NCBI RefSeq assembly: GCF_007096355.1
Contig: NZ_VKDF01000012.1
Coordinates: 23,602 to 87,601 of the forward strand
Origin: Paracoccus sp. M683
Lineage (GTDB): Bacteria; Pseudomonadota; Alphaproteobacteria; Rhodobacterales; Rhodobacteraceae
Direction: 5' to 3'
Length of the DNA stretch: 64,000 nt
The notes below the pieces were generated by a model. That model ran no database searches, was not told the origin of the DNA, and saw only the letters and a list, made by a program, of their open reading frames with translations. This document shows, in pieces, positions 26,071 to 35,345 of the stretch; within the stretch, counting starts at the first letter, position 1; each line of letters starts with the position of its first letter. The translations under genes were made by a program, and so were the position numbers.

Positions 26071-26522
26071 GAACGCGGGCAATATCTCATCTGCGGGTCC
26101 AGTTGCAAATACTGGGCCGCGCTCATCTTGTGCATATCCAGCGAATATTGCCACTTGGCCAGCCAATGACGGCGGACATCGCCGCGATAAAACTGCGCCA
26201 TGATATCGGCGACCAGCGGCGGAATGATCGAGGTGCCGGGCAGGCGCGGTGCGTGGAAGCCCACCGTTGCCCGCGGGGCAAGGCAGGCATTGGGCAGCGA
26301 CAGATAGATGGTGCAGGCCGACCGGCAATAGCCGCGAATCCGCACCAGCTTGCCCGAGGCTTGCAGCCGCTGCCGGCGTGATACGGCGTCCATCACATTA
26401 CCGCCGGAATCGTTGATGATGTCGATCACACCCTGCGCGGCGGCGGGCGTGGGGGGCAGCGCGGCCATCGGCAGCGACAGCGCAAGGACAAGCGAGACAA
26501 GGCGAAGGGCACGGGTCAACAT
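26067..26522 (-). CDS. Predicted periplasmic protein with ClpP/crotonase-like SACT motif
   Basis: Starting at 26522 gives 151 residues with a signal peptide ([21 protein letters not shown], cleavage after AAAQ); a start at 26591 would bury that signal. The mature part has [11 protein letters not shown], then [32 protein letters not shown]. The Gly-Tyr-Cys-x-Ser-Ala-Cys-Thr block and the following strand recall predicted periplasmic ClpP-like proteins (COG3904 type), where the Ser would be the nucleophile. Four Cys residues could form disulfides. No precise function is known. It is divergent from rimO. Confidence 0.7.
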   Translation of the reverse strand: MLTRALRLVSLVLALSLPMAALPPTPAAAQGVIDIINDSGGNVMDAVSRRQRLQASGKLVRIRGYCRSACTIYLSLPNACLAPRATVGFHAPRLPGTSIIPPLVADIMAQFYRGDVRRHWLAKWQYSLDMHKMSAAQYLQLDPQMRYCPRS

Positions 26523-26636
26523 GCCGTCAATCTGCGTCAGGTCCGAGCCTGTGAAAACCCACATTGCCGCGAGCGGTGCTTTCAGGTGCATTTTCTGTCC
26601 CTCTGCGCCCTTTTCCCATGGCCGAGGGCCTTATAT

Positions 26637-28010
26637 ATGGCGGTGATGACCCCGAATCCTCCTGATCTTCGCCCCGACCTTGCCCGCGCGCGCATCCCTG
26701 ATGAACGCCGCGACGGCCAGCCCACCATCGGCATGGTCAGCCTTGGCTGTCCCAAGGCGCTGGTCGACAGCGAGCGCATCCTGACCCGGCTTCGGGCCGA
26801 GGGCTATGCCATCAGCCCCGATTATCAGGGCGCGGATGCGGTGATCGTGAACACCTGCGGCTTTCTGGACAGCGCCAAGGCTGAATCGCTGCAAGCCATC
26901 GGCGAGGCCTTGCAGGAAAACGGCCGGGTCATCGTGACTGGCTGTCTGGGGGCCGAGCCGGAATATATCACCGGCGCCCATCCCAAGGTTCTGGCCGTCA
27001 CCGGGCCGCATCAATACGAATCGGTGCTGGACGCCGTCCATACCGCCGTGCCGCCCGCGCCCGATCCCTTTATCGACCTGTTGCCGGCCTCGGGTGTCAG
27101 CCTGACTCCGCGCCATTACAGCTATCTGAAGATCTCCGAGGGCTGTAACCACCACTGCAAATTCTGCATCATCCCCGACATGCGCGGCAAGCTGGTCAGC
27201 CGCCCCGCCCATGCCGTCATCCGAGAGGCGGAAAAGCTGGTCGATGCAGGGGTGAAAGAACTGCTGGTGATCAGCCAGGACACCAGCGCCTATGGCCTGG
27301 ATCGCCGCCATGCCGAGGAACGCGGCCATCGCGCGCATATCGTCGATCTGGCCCGTGATCTTGGCGGTCTGGGGGCCTGGGTGCGGTTGCACTATGTCTA
27401 TCCCTATCCCTTCGTGCGCGATTTGATCCCGCTGATGGCGGATGGCCTGGTGCTGCCCTATCTGGATATTCCGTTCCAGCATGCCCATCCCGACACATTA
27501 CGCCGGATGGCGCGACCTGCGGCCGCGGCGAAAACCCTGGACGAAATAGCCGCCTGGCGCGCGGTCTGTCCCGATATCACCCTGCGCTCGACCTTCATCG
27601 TTGGCTATCCCGGCGAGACCGAGGCAGAGTTCCAGACCCTGCTGGACTGGCTGGACGAGGCGCAACTGGATCGTGTCGGTTGCTTCCAATACGAAAACGT
27701 CAAGGGCGCGCGCGCGAATGACCTGCCCGACCACGTCGCGGCAGAGGTCAAGCAGGACCGTTTCGACCGCTTCATGCAGAAGGCTCAGGCGATTTCCGAA
27801 GCCAAGCTGGCCGCGAAGGTCGGCAGCCGCATCGAGGTGATCGTCGACGAGGTCGATGCCGAGGGCGCCACCTGCCGCACCAAGGCCGATGCGCCGGAAA
27901 TCGACGGCAACCTGTTCATTGATCAGGGGCATGAGGCGCTGAAACCCGGCGATATCGTCACGGTCACGGTGGACGAGGCCGGCGAATACGACCTGTGGGG
28001 CCGGCTGTAG
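26637..28010 (+). CDS. rimO: Ribosomal protein S12 methylthiotransferase
   Basis: This radical SAM enzyme adds a methylthio group to Asp of ribosomal protein S12 (the rpsL product, also in this window). The N-terminal UPF0004 domain carries cluster ligands in [22 protein letters not shown] and VTGCLGAE. The radical SAM motif is [15 protein letters not shown], followed by the TIM-barrel body and a C-terminal TRAM domain ([11 protein letters not shown]...[17 protein letters not shown]). The start is the ATG at 26637 or 26646; longer in-frame sequence is upstream noise. Length about 457 residues, normal for RimO. Confidence 0.95.
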   Translation: MAVMTPNPPDLRPDLARARIPDERRDGQPTIGMVSLGCPKALVDSERILTRLRAEGYAISPDYQGADAVIVNTCGFLDSAKAESLQAIGEALQENGRVIVTGCLGAEPEYITGAHPKVLAVTGPHQYESVLDAVHTAVPPAPDPFIDLLPASGVSLTPRHYSYLKISEGCNHHCKFCIIPDMRGKLVSRPAHAVIREAEKLVDAGVKELLVISQDTSAYGLDRRHAEERGHRAHIVDLARDLGGLGAWVRLHYVYPYPFVRDLIPLMADGLVLPYLDIPFQHAHPDTLRRMARPAAAAKTLDEIAAWRAVCPDITLRSTFIVGYPGETEAEFQTLLDWLDEAQLDRVGCFQYENVKGARANDLPDHVAAEVKQDRFDRFMQKAQAISEAKLAAKVGSRIEVIVDEVDAEGATCRTKADAPEIDGNLFIDQGHEALKPGDIVTVTVDEAGEYDLWGRL

Positions 28011-28124
28011 CAGGGCCTTGCGGCGGCGCTGTGACCGCGCCAGACTGAACCGCATCATGCGACACAGCCTTTTCACGCCGATCCGTTCCGGTGCCGATGC
28101 CCCTCCTCTTTCCGCGAGGCGGGC

Positions 28125-28736
28125 ATGACGGCGCGGCTGCCGGGCGTCGTTCTGGCGGGCGGTCAAGCCCGGCGAATGGGCGGCGGTGACAAGGCGTTGC
28201 GGCTGATTGCGGGGCAAAGCCTGCTGGACCGGGTGATCGCGCGGCTTGGGGCGCAATGCGCTCCTCTGGCGCTGAATGCCAATGGTGATCCGGCGCGGTT
28301 CGCGGGATTGGGGTTGCCGGTGCTGGCCGATGGGGTGCCGGGCTTTGTCGGGCCGCTGGCGGGGGTGCTGGCCGGGCTGGACTGGGCGGCGGGGCAGGGT
28401 GCCCCGGCCATCGTCACAGCCGCCGCCGACACGCCTTTCTTTCCCGATGATCTGGCGCTGCGGCTGCGTCAGGCGGTGGGCACGGGCGGCCTTGCGCTGG
28501 CCTTCAGCCCCGATGCCGATGGCGTGCCGCGCCAGCATCCGACGTTCGGCCTGTGGCCGGTCACCCTGCGCGAGCCGTTGCGCGCTGCGTTGCAATCGGG
28601 GCAGCGCCGCGTCGGGCAATGGGCCGCCGCACAGGGCGCGGTGCCGGTCGAATGGGCATCCGATCCGTTTGACCCGTTCTTCAACGTCAATACGCCGCAG
28701 GATTTGCAGCAAGCCGAAAGGATGGTGGCGAGATGA
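28125..28736 (+). CDS. mobA: Molybdenum cofactor guanylyltransferase
   Basis: The 203-residue enzyme joins GMP to molybdopterin to make the bis-MGD cofactor of DMSO reductase-type enzymes. The nucleotide-binding signature VVLAGGQARRMGGGDKAL (8-25) is present, followed by LALNANGD, VLADGVPGFVGPLAGVLAGL and TAAADTPFFPDD, which includes the metal-binding Asp. The C terminus ends in FFNVNTPQDL, usual for the family. It overlaps mobB by 4 bp. The gene pair implies that the organism makes MGD-dependent oxidoreductases such as nitrate reductase or formate dehydrogenase. Confidence 0.95.
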   Translation: MTARLPGVVLAGGQARRMGGGDKALRLIAGQSLLDRVIARLGAQCAPLALNANGDPARFAGLGLPVLADGVPGFVGPLAGVLAGLDWAAGQGAPAIVTAAADTPFFPDDLALRLRQAVGTGGLALAFSPDADGVPRQHPTFGLWPVTLREPLRAALQSGQRRVGQWAAAQGAVPVEWASDPFDPFFNVNTPQDLQQAERMVAR

Positions 28737-29236
28737 AGATCTTCGGGATTACGGGCCAGAAGAATTCGGGCAAGACCGACCTGGCCGGGCGGCTGATCGC
28801 CGCGTTCCGCGATCGCGGGTTGCTGGTCAGTGCGATCAAGCACAGCCACCACCCCGCCGATGTCGATATCGAGGGCACTGACAGCTTTCACCTGCGGGCC
28901 CAGGGGGCGCGGCAGGTGATTCTGTCCACCCCCGCCCGTTGGGCCCTGATGACTGAACTTCATGCGGCGGCCGAGCCGATGCTGACCGATCTGATCGCCC
29001 ATCTTGAACCTTGCGATCTGGTTCTGGTCGAGGGCTATAAGACCGCGCCCCATCCCAAGATCGAATGCCACCGCCCCGAAACCGGAACGCCGCTGCTGGG
29101 GGCCGGATATGGCATTGTTGCGGTCGCCTCGACCGGGCGGCCCACGACCGATCTGCCGCTGCTGTCCCATGACGACACGCAGGCCATCGCCGATTTCGTC
29201 TGGTCCCATGCCGCGACCCTGCGCTATCAACCCTGA
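28733..29236 (+). CDS. mobB: Molybdopterin-guanine dinucleotide biosynthesis adapter protein
   Basis: The 167-residue GTPase-like protein has a P-loop at residues 6-16 (GQKNSGKTDLA), the SAIKHSHHPADVDIEGTDSFHLRAQGARQ segment typical of MobB, and DLVLVEGYKTAPHPKIE near the middle. MobB binds GTP and helps MobA, without being strictly essential in E. coli. The overlap with mobA (ATGA) makes them one translational unit. Confidence 0.95.
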   Translation: MKIFGITGQKNSGKTDLAGRLIAAFRDRGLLVSAIKHSHHPADVDIEGTDSFHLRAQGARQVILSTPARWALMTELHAAAEPMLTDLIAHLEPCDLVLVEGYKTAPHPKIECHRPETGTPLLGAGYGIVAVASTGRPTTDLPLLSHDDTQAIADFVWSHAATLRYQP

Positions 29237-29261
29237 CGACAGCTTTCACGATCAACCTGAT

Positions 29262-29825
29262 ATGAGACCGACCATGCGACATGTTCTGATTTCCGCCATT
29301 TTCGCCGCCGCGACCCTGCCCGCCCTTGCGCTGGCCCAGGATGCGCCGGCAGCCCCTGCCACCCCCGCGCAAGTGACGAACGGGCAGGTCTTTGGCGACT
29401 GGACCGTCCGCTGCGAGGCGCTTGGCGTGAATCGCACCCGCTGCATGCTGAGCCAGACCATCTCGGTCCGCGACAGCGGCGCGGTGCTGGCCGATCTTCT
29501 GGCATTCTGGACCGATGACGAGGACCAGCGCATTCTGGTGGCACAGGTGCCGGTTGGGGCGCATCTGCCCTCGGGCTTCGTGCTGCAACCCGAAGGCACG
29601 GAAGATGAGGCCGACCGGCTGGATTTCGTCTGGCAGACCTGTAATCCGCGCCTGTGCGAAGCCGTCGCCCTGCCCGACCAAGAGTCGCTGGACAAGCTGC
29701 TGGGTGCCGAACGGGTCCTGGCTGGTTATCGCCCCGCCGTAGGGGCCGAACCGGCGGTGTTCCCGATCTCGACCAACGGGCTGGTCGAGGGGCTGGAGGC
29801 GCTGAAACCCGCCGCAGCCGAATAG
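29262..29825 (+). CDS. Invasion-associated locus B (IalB) family periplasmic protein
   Basis: The frame starts at the ATG at 29262 or 29274 and encodes about 187 residues with a signal peptide (MRHVLISAIFAAATLPALALAQ). The mature protein fits the IalB family: NGQVFGDWTVRCEALGVNRTRCMLSQTI with the paired Cys, and FVWQTCNPRLCEAVALPD with a second Cys pair. In Bartonella IalB aids erythrocyte entry; in free-living alphaproteobacteria the family is common with unknown function. It lies 25 bp after mobB but is probably unrelated in function. Confidence 0.87.
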   Translation: MRPTMRHVLISAIFAAATLPALALAQDAPAAPATPAQVTNGQVFGDWTVRCEALGVNRTRCMLSQTISVRDSGAVLADLLAFWTDDEDQRILVAQVPVGAHLPSGFVLQPEGTEDEADRLDFVWQTCNPRLCEAVALPDQESLDKLLGAERVLAGYRPAVGAEPAVFPISTNGLVEGLEALKPAAAE

Positions 29826-29935
29826 CGGCGCGTAAAACGGGGGCTTGCCAAACCGGCAGGCGATGGCCCAGTCTCAACGCATCAAGCTGGACCGCAGAGT
29901 TCGGCCCAGAAGGTCCAACCCAGGGAGACTAGGAC

Positions 29936-31534
29936 ATGAACAAGCTGCTGAACACGCGGGCGATTCTGCTGGCAAGCGCATTGGCCATCGCGCCCGCGGC
30001 CTATGCCGAAACGCCCGCCGATGTGTTGGTCGTGGCCCATACCATTGACGACATCATCAGCCTCGACCCGGCGCAGTCGTTTGAATTTTCGGGCAATGAC
30101 GTCAGCAACAACACCTATGACCGGCTGGTCGATTTCGATCCGCTGGATCTGGACAAGGGCTTTCAGCCCAGCCTTGCCGAAAGCTGGGAGGTCAGCGAAG
30201 ACGGCCTGTCGATCACCTTTACCATGCGCGAGGGCGTGACCTTCCATTCCGGCAATCCGGTCCGCGCCGAGGATGCCGCATGGTCGTTGCAGCGCGCCGT
30301 CAAGCTGGACAAGACCCCGGCCTTCATCCTGACCCAGTTCGGCTTTACCGCCGACAATGTCGAACAGAAAATCACCTTCGAGGGCAATACCCTCACCCTG
30401 ACGATGGACAAGCCCTATGCCCCGTCCTTCGTGCTGAACTGCCTGACCGCCAATATCGCCAGCGTGGTCGACAAGGAACTGGTGATGCAGCATGTCGAGG
30501 GCGAGGACATGGGCAATACCTGGCTGTCCAATAACGACGCCGGTTCGGGCGCCTATGTGCTGGCCAGCTGGACGCCCAACGAGGCCGTGCAACTGACCGC
30601 CTATGAAGACTATTTCCAGGGCGCCCCCGCGATGAAGCGGGTCATCGTCAAGAACGTGCAGGAATCCAGCGCGCAGCGCCTGCAACTGGAAGCCGGCGAC
30701 ATCGACGTGGCCCGCAACCTGACGCCCACCGATGTCGAGGCCGTCAGTGCCTCGGAAGGGATCAAGATCCAGGACGAGCCGCGCGGCCGCATCCTGTATA
30801 TGGGCCTGAACCAGAAGGACGAGGTGCTGTCGAACCCCGCTGTCATCGAGGCGATGAAATACCTGGTCAATTATCAGGGTATCGCGGACAGCTTCCTCAA
30901 GGGGCAGTTCATGGTGCATCAGTCCTTCCTGCCCTCGGGCTATCTGGGCGCGCTGGACGAGATGCCCTGGACCTATGACGTCGAGAAGGCAAAGGCCCTG
31001 ATCGAAGAGGCCGGGATGTCCGGCAAGACCATCACCACCAAGGTCCGCGACCTGCGCGAATATGTGGACGTGGCACAGGCGCTTCAGGCATCCATGGCCG
31101 AGGCCGGGCTGACGCTGAACATCGAACAGATGACCGGCGCGCAGGTGCTGGACGCCTATCGCGCCCGCGAAGTGCCGATCTTCCTGGGCGAATGGGGCCC
31201 GGATTATTCCGATCCCAACACCAATGCCGCGACCTTCGCCTATAACCCCGATAACAGCGACGAGGCGAATGCGACCGGCCTTCTGGCCTGGCGCAATGCC
31301 TATGCCGTGCCGCAGGCCATGGGCGACGCGACCGTCGCCGCGACGCTTGAACAGGATGGCGACACCCGCGCGACCATGTATCAGGACATCCAGCGCCAAT
31401 ATCAGGCCGAGGCCCCGATCGTGCCGCTGTTCCAGCGGATCGAGCCGACCGGCCTGCGCGAAGGTGTGGAGAACTGGCAATCGGGCAAGACCGTGACCTC
31501 GGTGATCTATCGCGCCGTCACCAAGGGCGAGTGA
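29936..31534 (+). CDS. ABC importer periplasmic binding protein, peptide/nickel class (SBP family 5)
   Basis: The 532-residue product has a signal peptide (residues 1-23, ending AAYA) and the SBP_bac_5 layout: VVAHTIDDIISLDPAQSFEF, SLAESWEVSEDGLSITFTMREGVTFHSGNPVRAEDAAWSLQRAV, and a C-terminal PIVPLFQRIEPTGLREGV. These receptors deliver oligopeptides, dipeptides, opines or nickel to the permease. It heads a complete five-gene operon with two permeases and two ATPases. The ligand is unknown. A good ribosome site (GGGAGAC) precedes the ATG. Confidence 0.94.
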   Translation: MNKLLNTRAILLASALAIAPAAYAETPADVLVVAHTIDDIISLDPAQSFEFSGNDVSNNTYDRLVDFDPLDLDKGFQPSLAESWEVSEDGLSITFTMREGVTFHSGNPVRAEDAAWSLQRAVKLDKTPAFILTQFGFTADNVEQKITFEGNTLTLTMDKPYAPSFVLNCLTANIASVVDKELVMQHVEGEDMGNTWLSNNDAGSGAYVLASWTPNEAVQLTAYEDYFQGAPAMKRVIVKNVQESSAQRLQLEAGDIDVARNLTPTDVEAVSASEGIKIQDEPRGRILYMGLNQKDEVLSNPAVIEAMKYLVNYQGIADSFLKGQFMVHQSFLPSGYLGALDEMPWTYDVEKAKALIEEAGMSGKTITTKVRDLREYVDVAQALQASMAEAGLTLNIEQMTGAQVLDAYRAREVPIFLGEWGPDYSDPNTNAATFAYNPDNSDEANATGLLAWRNAYAVPQAMGDATVAATLEQDGDTRATMYQDIQRQYQAEAPIVPLFQRIEPTGLREGVENWQSGKTVTSVIYRAVTKGE

Positions 31535-31537
31535 TCC

Positions 31538-32623
31538 TTGTCCGCGACTGATACGGAAAATGACGGGGGGCGGGCCGCTGGTCCGTCCCCTGCCGACCGT
31601 CGCGCCGCAACCCGCCGCCGGCTGAAGCGTATCGGCGGGGTGTTTCTGTCGCTGGCGCTGACGATGCTGGGCCTGTTGCTGGTGACATTCATCATCGGCC
31701 GCGTCATGCCCATTGATCCGGTGCTGAAGGTCGTGGGCGACCGCGCCACGCAGGCGCAATATGATGCCGCCTATGTCGCCATGGGGCTGGATCAGCCGCT
31801 TTATGTGCAGTTCATCCGCTATATCGGCGATGTTCTGACGGGTGATTTCGGTCGCTCGATCTCGACCGGGCAACTGGTCATCAATGATATCAAGCGGGTC
31901 TTTCCCGCGACCGTGGAGCTGGCCACGCTTGGCACCCTGATCGGCGTGCTGATCGGCGTGCCGCTTGGCGTGATCGCTGCCGCCAATCGCGGGGGATGGG
32001 TCGATCAGGTCGCCCGTGTCGTTGCGCTGATCGGATATTCGATGCCGATCTTCTGGCTGGGGCTGATGGGCCTTCTGATCTTCTATGGCATCCTTGGCTG
32101 GGTCGGTGGGCCGGGCCGGCAGGACATCATCTATTCCGGCATGGTGCCCACTGTCACCGGCCTCTTGATGGTCGATTCGCTGATCGCGGGCGATTGGGGG
32201 GCGTTCAAGGATGCCTTTTCCCACATCATCCTGCCCGCGTCGCTGCTGGGCTATTTCAGCCTTGCATATATCAGCCGCATGACCCGCAGCTTCATGCTGG
32301 AACAGCTTTCCGCCGAATATATCACCACCGCCCGCGTCAAGGGCCTGTCCGAGCGCGGGGTGATCTGGCGCCATGCCTTCCGCAATATCTCGATCCCGCT
32401 GATCACGGTGATCGCGCTATCCTTCGGCTCGCTGCTGGAGGGCTCGGTCCTGACCGAGATCATCTTCAGCTGGCCCGGCCTTGGCCAATACGTCACCAAG
32501 GCGCTGCTGGCCGGCGACATGAATGCCGTGCTTGGCGGCACCATCGTCATCGGCACCTGCTTCGTCGGGCTGAACCTTCTCAGCGATCTTCTCTATCGCG
32601 TGCTGGATCCGAGGTCGAAATGA
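31538..32623 (+). CDS. ABC importer permease, DppB/OppB type
   Basis: The start is probably the TTG at 31538, 3 bases after the binding-protein stop; it gives 361 residues. A hydrophilic N-terminal stretch of about 30 residues precedes the first helix (GGVFLSLALTMLGLLLVTFIIG). The DppB-type region around GVIAAANRGGWVDQVARVVALIGYSMPIFWLG and the EAA loop (YITTARVKGLSERGVIWRHAFRN) that docks on the ATPase are intact. The protein pairs with the DppC-like permease next to it, with which it overlaps by 4 bp. Confidence 0.93.
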   Translation: MSATDTENDGGRAAGPSPADRRAATRRRLKRIGGVFLSLALTMLGLLLVTFIIGRVMPIDPVLKVVGDRATQAQYDAAYVAMGLDQPLYVQFIRYIGDVLTGDFGRSISTGQLVINDIKRVFPATVELATLGTLIGVLIGVPLGVIAAANRGGWVDQVARVVALIGYSMPIFWLGLMGLLIFYGILGWVGGPGRQDIIYSGMVPTVTGLLMVDSLIAGDWGAFKDAFSHIILPASLLGYFSLAYISRMTRSFMLEQLSAEYITTARVKGLSERGVIWRHAFRNISIPLITVIALSFGSLLEGSVLTEIIFSWPGLGQYVTKALLAGDMNAVLGGTIVIGTCFVGLNLLSDLLYRVLDPRSK

Positions 32624-33537
32624 GCGACGTGCAATACCAAAGCCGCCGCGACTGGCTGTTGACCGACGCGCCCCAGACCCGCCGGCAGGCGCGATTGGGC
32701 GCGATCTATCAGGGCTGGCTGACCTTTCGCGCCAACAAGCTGGCGATGTTCGGTCTGGTCATCCTGATCCTGCTGATCGTCATGGCGATCTTCGCGCCGC
32801 TTCTGGCGCCCTATAGCCCGTTCAGCCAGGACCTTACCAACCGCTTGCAACCGCCCGGCGCCGCCAATTGGCTGGGCACCGACCATCTGGGCCGCGATAT
32901 CATGTCGCGGCTGATCCATGGCTCGCGCATCACCTTGTTCATCGTCGGCACGGTGGCGCTGATCGCGCCGATCATCGGTCTGTTCGTGGGCACCGTCGCA
33001 GGCTTCGCCGGGGGATGGGTCGACCAGGTGCTTATGCGCATCACCGATATCTTCCTGGCCTTCCCGAAGCTGATCCTCGCGCTCGCCTTTGTCGCTGCCC
33101 TCGGCGCAGGCATCGGCAACGCGGTGCTTGCCCTCGCCATCACCGCCTGGCCACCTTACGCGCGCCTTGCGCGGGCGGAAACGCTGACCATCCGCAACGC
33201 CGATTTCATCGCCGCCGCCCGGCTGCAAGGTGCCGGTCCCATGCGGCTGCTGATCGGCCATATCTGGCCGCTTTGTATCAGCTCGCTGATTGTCCGCGTG
33301 GCGCTGGACATGGCGGGGATCATCCTTTCCGCCGCCGGCCTCGGTTTTCTTGGCCTCGGTGCGCAGCCGCCCATGCCGGAATGGGGGGCGATGATCTCGG
33401 ACGGGCGCACCTATATCCTCGATTTCTGGTGGGTCGCCGCGATGCCCGGTCTGGCCATCTTCATCGTCTCACTGGCCTTCAACCTGCTGGGCGACGGGCT
33501 GCGTGACGTGCTGGACCCGAAAGGGGCGAAAGAATGA
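32620..33537 (+). CDS. ABC importer permease, DppC/OppC type
   Basis: The ATG at 32620 overlaps the previous stop (ATGA), giving 305 residues; longer in-frame sequence is the shadow of the DppB gene. Features: an N-terminal cytoplasmic segment, helix LAMFGLVILILLIVMAIFAPLL, the OppC_N-like APYSPFSQDLTNRLQPPG followed by LGTDHLGRDIMSRLIHGSR, and the EAA loop (FIAAARLQGAGPMRLLIGHIWP). It is the second half of the translocation channel of this importer. Confidence 0.94.
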   Translation: MSDVQYQSRRDWLLTDAPQTRRQARLGAIYQGWLTFRANKLAMFGLVILILLIVMAIFAPLLAPYSPFSQDLTNRLQPPGAANWLGTDHLGRDIMSRLIHGSRITLFIVGTVALIAPIIGLFVGTVAGFAGGWVDQVLMRITDIFLAFPKLILALAFVAALGAGIGNAVLALAITAWPPYARLARAETLTIRNADFIAAARLQGAGPMRLLIGHIWPLCISSLIVRVALDMAGIILSAAGLGFLGLGAQPPMPEWGAMISDGRTYILDFWWVAAMPGLAIFIVSLAFNLLGDGLRDVLDPKGAKE

Positions 33538-34403
33538 CCACCGCCTTGCTGTCCGTACAGAACTTGCGCGTGACCTTCCCCACGCGACAGGGCGCGTTTC
33601 AGGCCGTGCGCGGCGTCAGCTTCGACCTGGGCCGCGAACGCCTTGGCGTGGTCGGCGAATCCGGTTCCGGCAAATCCATGACCGGCCGCGCGATCCTTGG
33701 CCTCGTCCGCCCACCGGGCCGCGTCACCGCCGACCGCCTGACCTTGGGTGACCAGTCGATCCTGAACCTGCCGGAACGCCAGATGCGCGCCATTCGCGGC
33801 AATCGCATCAGCATGGTCATGCAGGACCCCAAGTTCAGCCTGAACCCGGTGATGCGCATCGGCGACCAGATTATCGAGGCCTATCGCCTCCATGCCGGAG
33901 GCGGCCGCGACGCCGCCCGCCAAAAGGCGCTGGACATGCTGCGCGCCGTCCAGATCCGCGACCCGGAACGGGTCATGGGGGCCTATCCGCACGAGGTTTC
34001 GGGCGGCATGGGCCAGCGCATCATGATCGCCATGATGCTGGCCCCTGACCCCGAAATCCTGATCGCGGACGAGCCGACCAGCGCGCTGGATGTCTCGGTT
34101 CGTACCGAGGTTCTGAACATCATGGACGGCCTTGTCCGCGACCGGGGGATGGGCTTGATCTTCATCAGCCACGACCTGAACCTGGTCGCGCAATTCTGCG
34201 ACCGGGTGCTGATCATGTATGCCGGCCGCGTCGTCGAGACACTGGCGGCAAAAGACCTGCACAACGCCCGCCACCCTTACACCCAGGGCCTGCTGAACAG
34301 CCTGCCGCGCCTCGACCACCCGGTCGAACGCCTGGCGGTGCTGCAACGACAGGACAGTTGGCGCGACGTCCCCCTGCAAACCGACCTTCCGGGGGGGCTC
34401 TGA
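33534..34403 (+). CDS. ABC importer ATP-binding protein, DppD type
   Basis: The 289-residue ATPase has Walker A (GESGSGKSMTG), Q-loop (VMQDPKFSLNPV), signature (VSGGMGQRI), Walker B (ILIADEPTSALD) and switch His (FISHDLNLV). It then reaches the HPYTQGLLNSLPRL start of the oligopeptide-ATPase C-terminal extension but ends soon after. It lacks the Cys-rich stretch that in DppD/OppD proteins binds an Fe-S cluster. This shorter form may be normal for the subfamily or a truncation; an interspersed repeat follows 22 bp later. Confidence 0.92.
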   Translation: MTTALLSVQNLRVTFPTRQGAFQAVRGVSFDLGRERLGVVGESGSGKSMTGRAILGLVRPPGRVTADRLTLGDQSILNLPERQMRAIRGNRISMVMQDPKFSLNPVMRIGDQIIEAYRLHAGGGRDAARQKALDMLRAVQIRDPERVMGAYPHEVSGGMGQRIMIAMMLAPDPEILIADEPTSALDVSVRTEVLNIMDGLVRDRGMGLIFISHDLNLVAQFCDRVLIMYAGRVVETLAAKDLHNARHPYTQGLLNSLPRLDHPVERLAVLQRQDSWRDVPLQTDLPGGL

Positions 34404-34424
34404 CATGCGCCTGCTTTGGTCCGG

Positions 34425-34462
34425 AAATATCCCACGGGGGCGCGGGGGTGTGAAACCCCCGC
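34425..34462 (-). repeat. Interspersed GC-hairpin/GGATATTT repeat, copy C
   Basis: On the minus strand an 8-bp hairpin (34442-34462, GCGGGGGT/ACCCCCGC) is followed by CGCCCCCGTGGGATATTT (34425-34441). It fills the gap between the two ATPase genes of the ABC importer. Confidence 0.7.
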
Positions 34463-34478
34463 TGCAACGGTGCCGCCC

Positions 34479-35231
34479 ATGCTGACCGTTACCGATCTGA
34501 ACGTCTGGTTCGGCTATCCCCCCGACCGCGTCGATGCGGTAAAGGCCGCCTCTTTCACTGTCGCGCAAGGCGAAAGCTTTGGCCTTGTCGGCGAATCCGG
34601 TTCCGGCAAATCGACGATCCTGCGCGCCATCACCGGGTTGATCGACACCTGGTCCGGCCAGATCGAGGTCGCCGGACAGGCCGTCGCGGGACGCAAACGC
34701 GACAGGGCGTTTCACAAGACCGTGCAGATGGTCTTTCAAGACCCCTATGCCAGCCTGCATCCGCGTCATTCGGTTGACCGGGTATTGTCGGAAACGCTGA
34801 AATTGCAAGGCATGGACGATATTGACGGCCGTATCAGCAGGCTTCTGAACGATGTGGGCCTTGGGAAGGGCTTCCGCTTTCGCTATCCGCACCAGCTGTC
34901 AGGCGGCCAGCGTCAGCGTGTTGCCATCGCTCGCGCCCTGGCTGCCGAACCCAAGCTGTTGCTGCTGGACGAACCTACCAGCGCGCTGGATGTCAGCGTG
35001 CAGGCCGAAATCCTGAACCTGTTGACGGACCTGCGGGCCGAACACGGGCTGACCTATGTAATGGTCAGCCATGATCTCGCCGTGGTCGGCCATATGTGCG
35101 ACCGCCTGGCGGTCATGCGCGGCGGGCGGATCGAGGAAATCATGACAGTCGACCAACTGCGCCATGCCGGTGCGACGCAGGATTATACCCGGCACCTGAT
35201 CGCCGCCAGTGCCGGATATGAACGCAGCTGA
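34479..35231 (+). CDS. ABC importer ATP-binding protein, DppF type
   Basis: I start at the ATG at 34479 (MLTVTDLNVWFGYPP), because upstream in-frame codons lie in the interspersed repeat. The 250-residue ATPase has Walker A (GESGSGKSTILRA), Q-loop (MVFQDPYASLHPRHSVD), signature (LSGGQRQRVAIARAL), Walker B (LLLLDEPTSALDVSVQAE) and switch His (VSHDLAVVGHM). It ends without the usual DppF C-terminal extension. It is the fifth and last gene of the importer operon, and AT-rich non-coding DNA follows. Confidence 0.93.
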   Translation: MLTVTDLNVWFGYPPDRVDAVKAASFTVAQGESFGLVGESGSGKSTILRAITGLIDTWSGQIEVAGQAVAGRKRDRAFHKTVQMVFQDPYASLHPRHSVDRVLSETLKLQGMDDIDGRISRLLNDVGLGKGFRFRYPHQLSGGQRQRVAIARALAAEPKLLLLDEPTSALDVSVQAEILNLLTDLRAEHGLTYVMVSHDLAVVGHMCDRLAVMRGGRIEEIMTVDQLRHAGATQDYTRHLIAASAGYERS

Positions 35232-35336
35232 TTATAAAATTCCGGCTGCCCATTAAATAATCGCAACGATTATATTTGCAGAATTGAATTAATATATAAA
35301 ATTTAATCACCGTGCCAATAATGCACATTTTATTTC
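35232..35336. promoter_or_regulatory. AT-rich intergenic region, probable promoter/UTR zone
   Basis: This roughly 100-bp stretch is markedly AT-rich against GC-rich neighbours (runs such as AATTAATATATAAAATTTAA). It contains the palindrome AATCG-CAA-CGATT at 35259-35271. The composition suits a promoter or a regulator-binding region for the small ORF that follows. I could not fix a convincing -35/-10 pair. Confidence 0.5.
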
Positions 35337-35345
35337 GGGAGTGAT

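Noticed and set aside
29882..32374. 830-codon antisense frame across the ABC importer genes
   Set aside because: Mirrors the binding-protein and permease genes, which carry complete family motifs on the plus strand.
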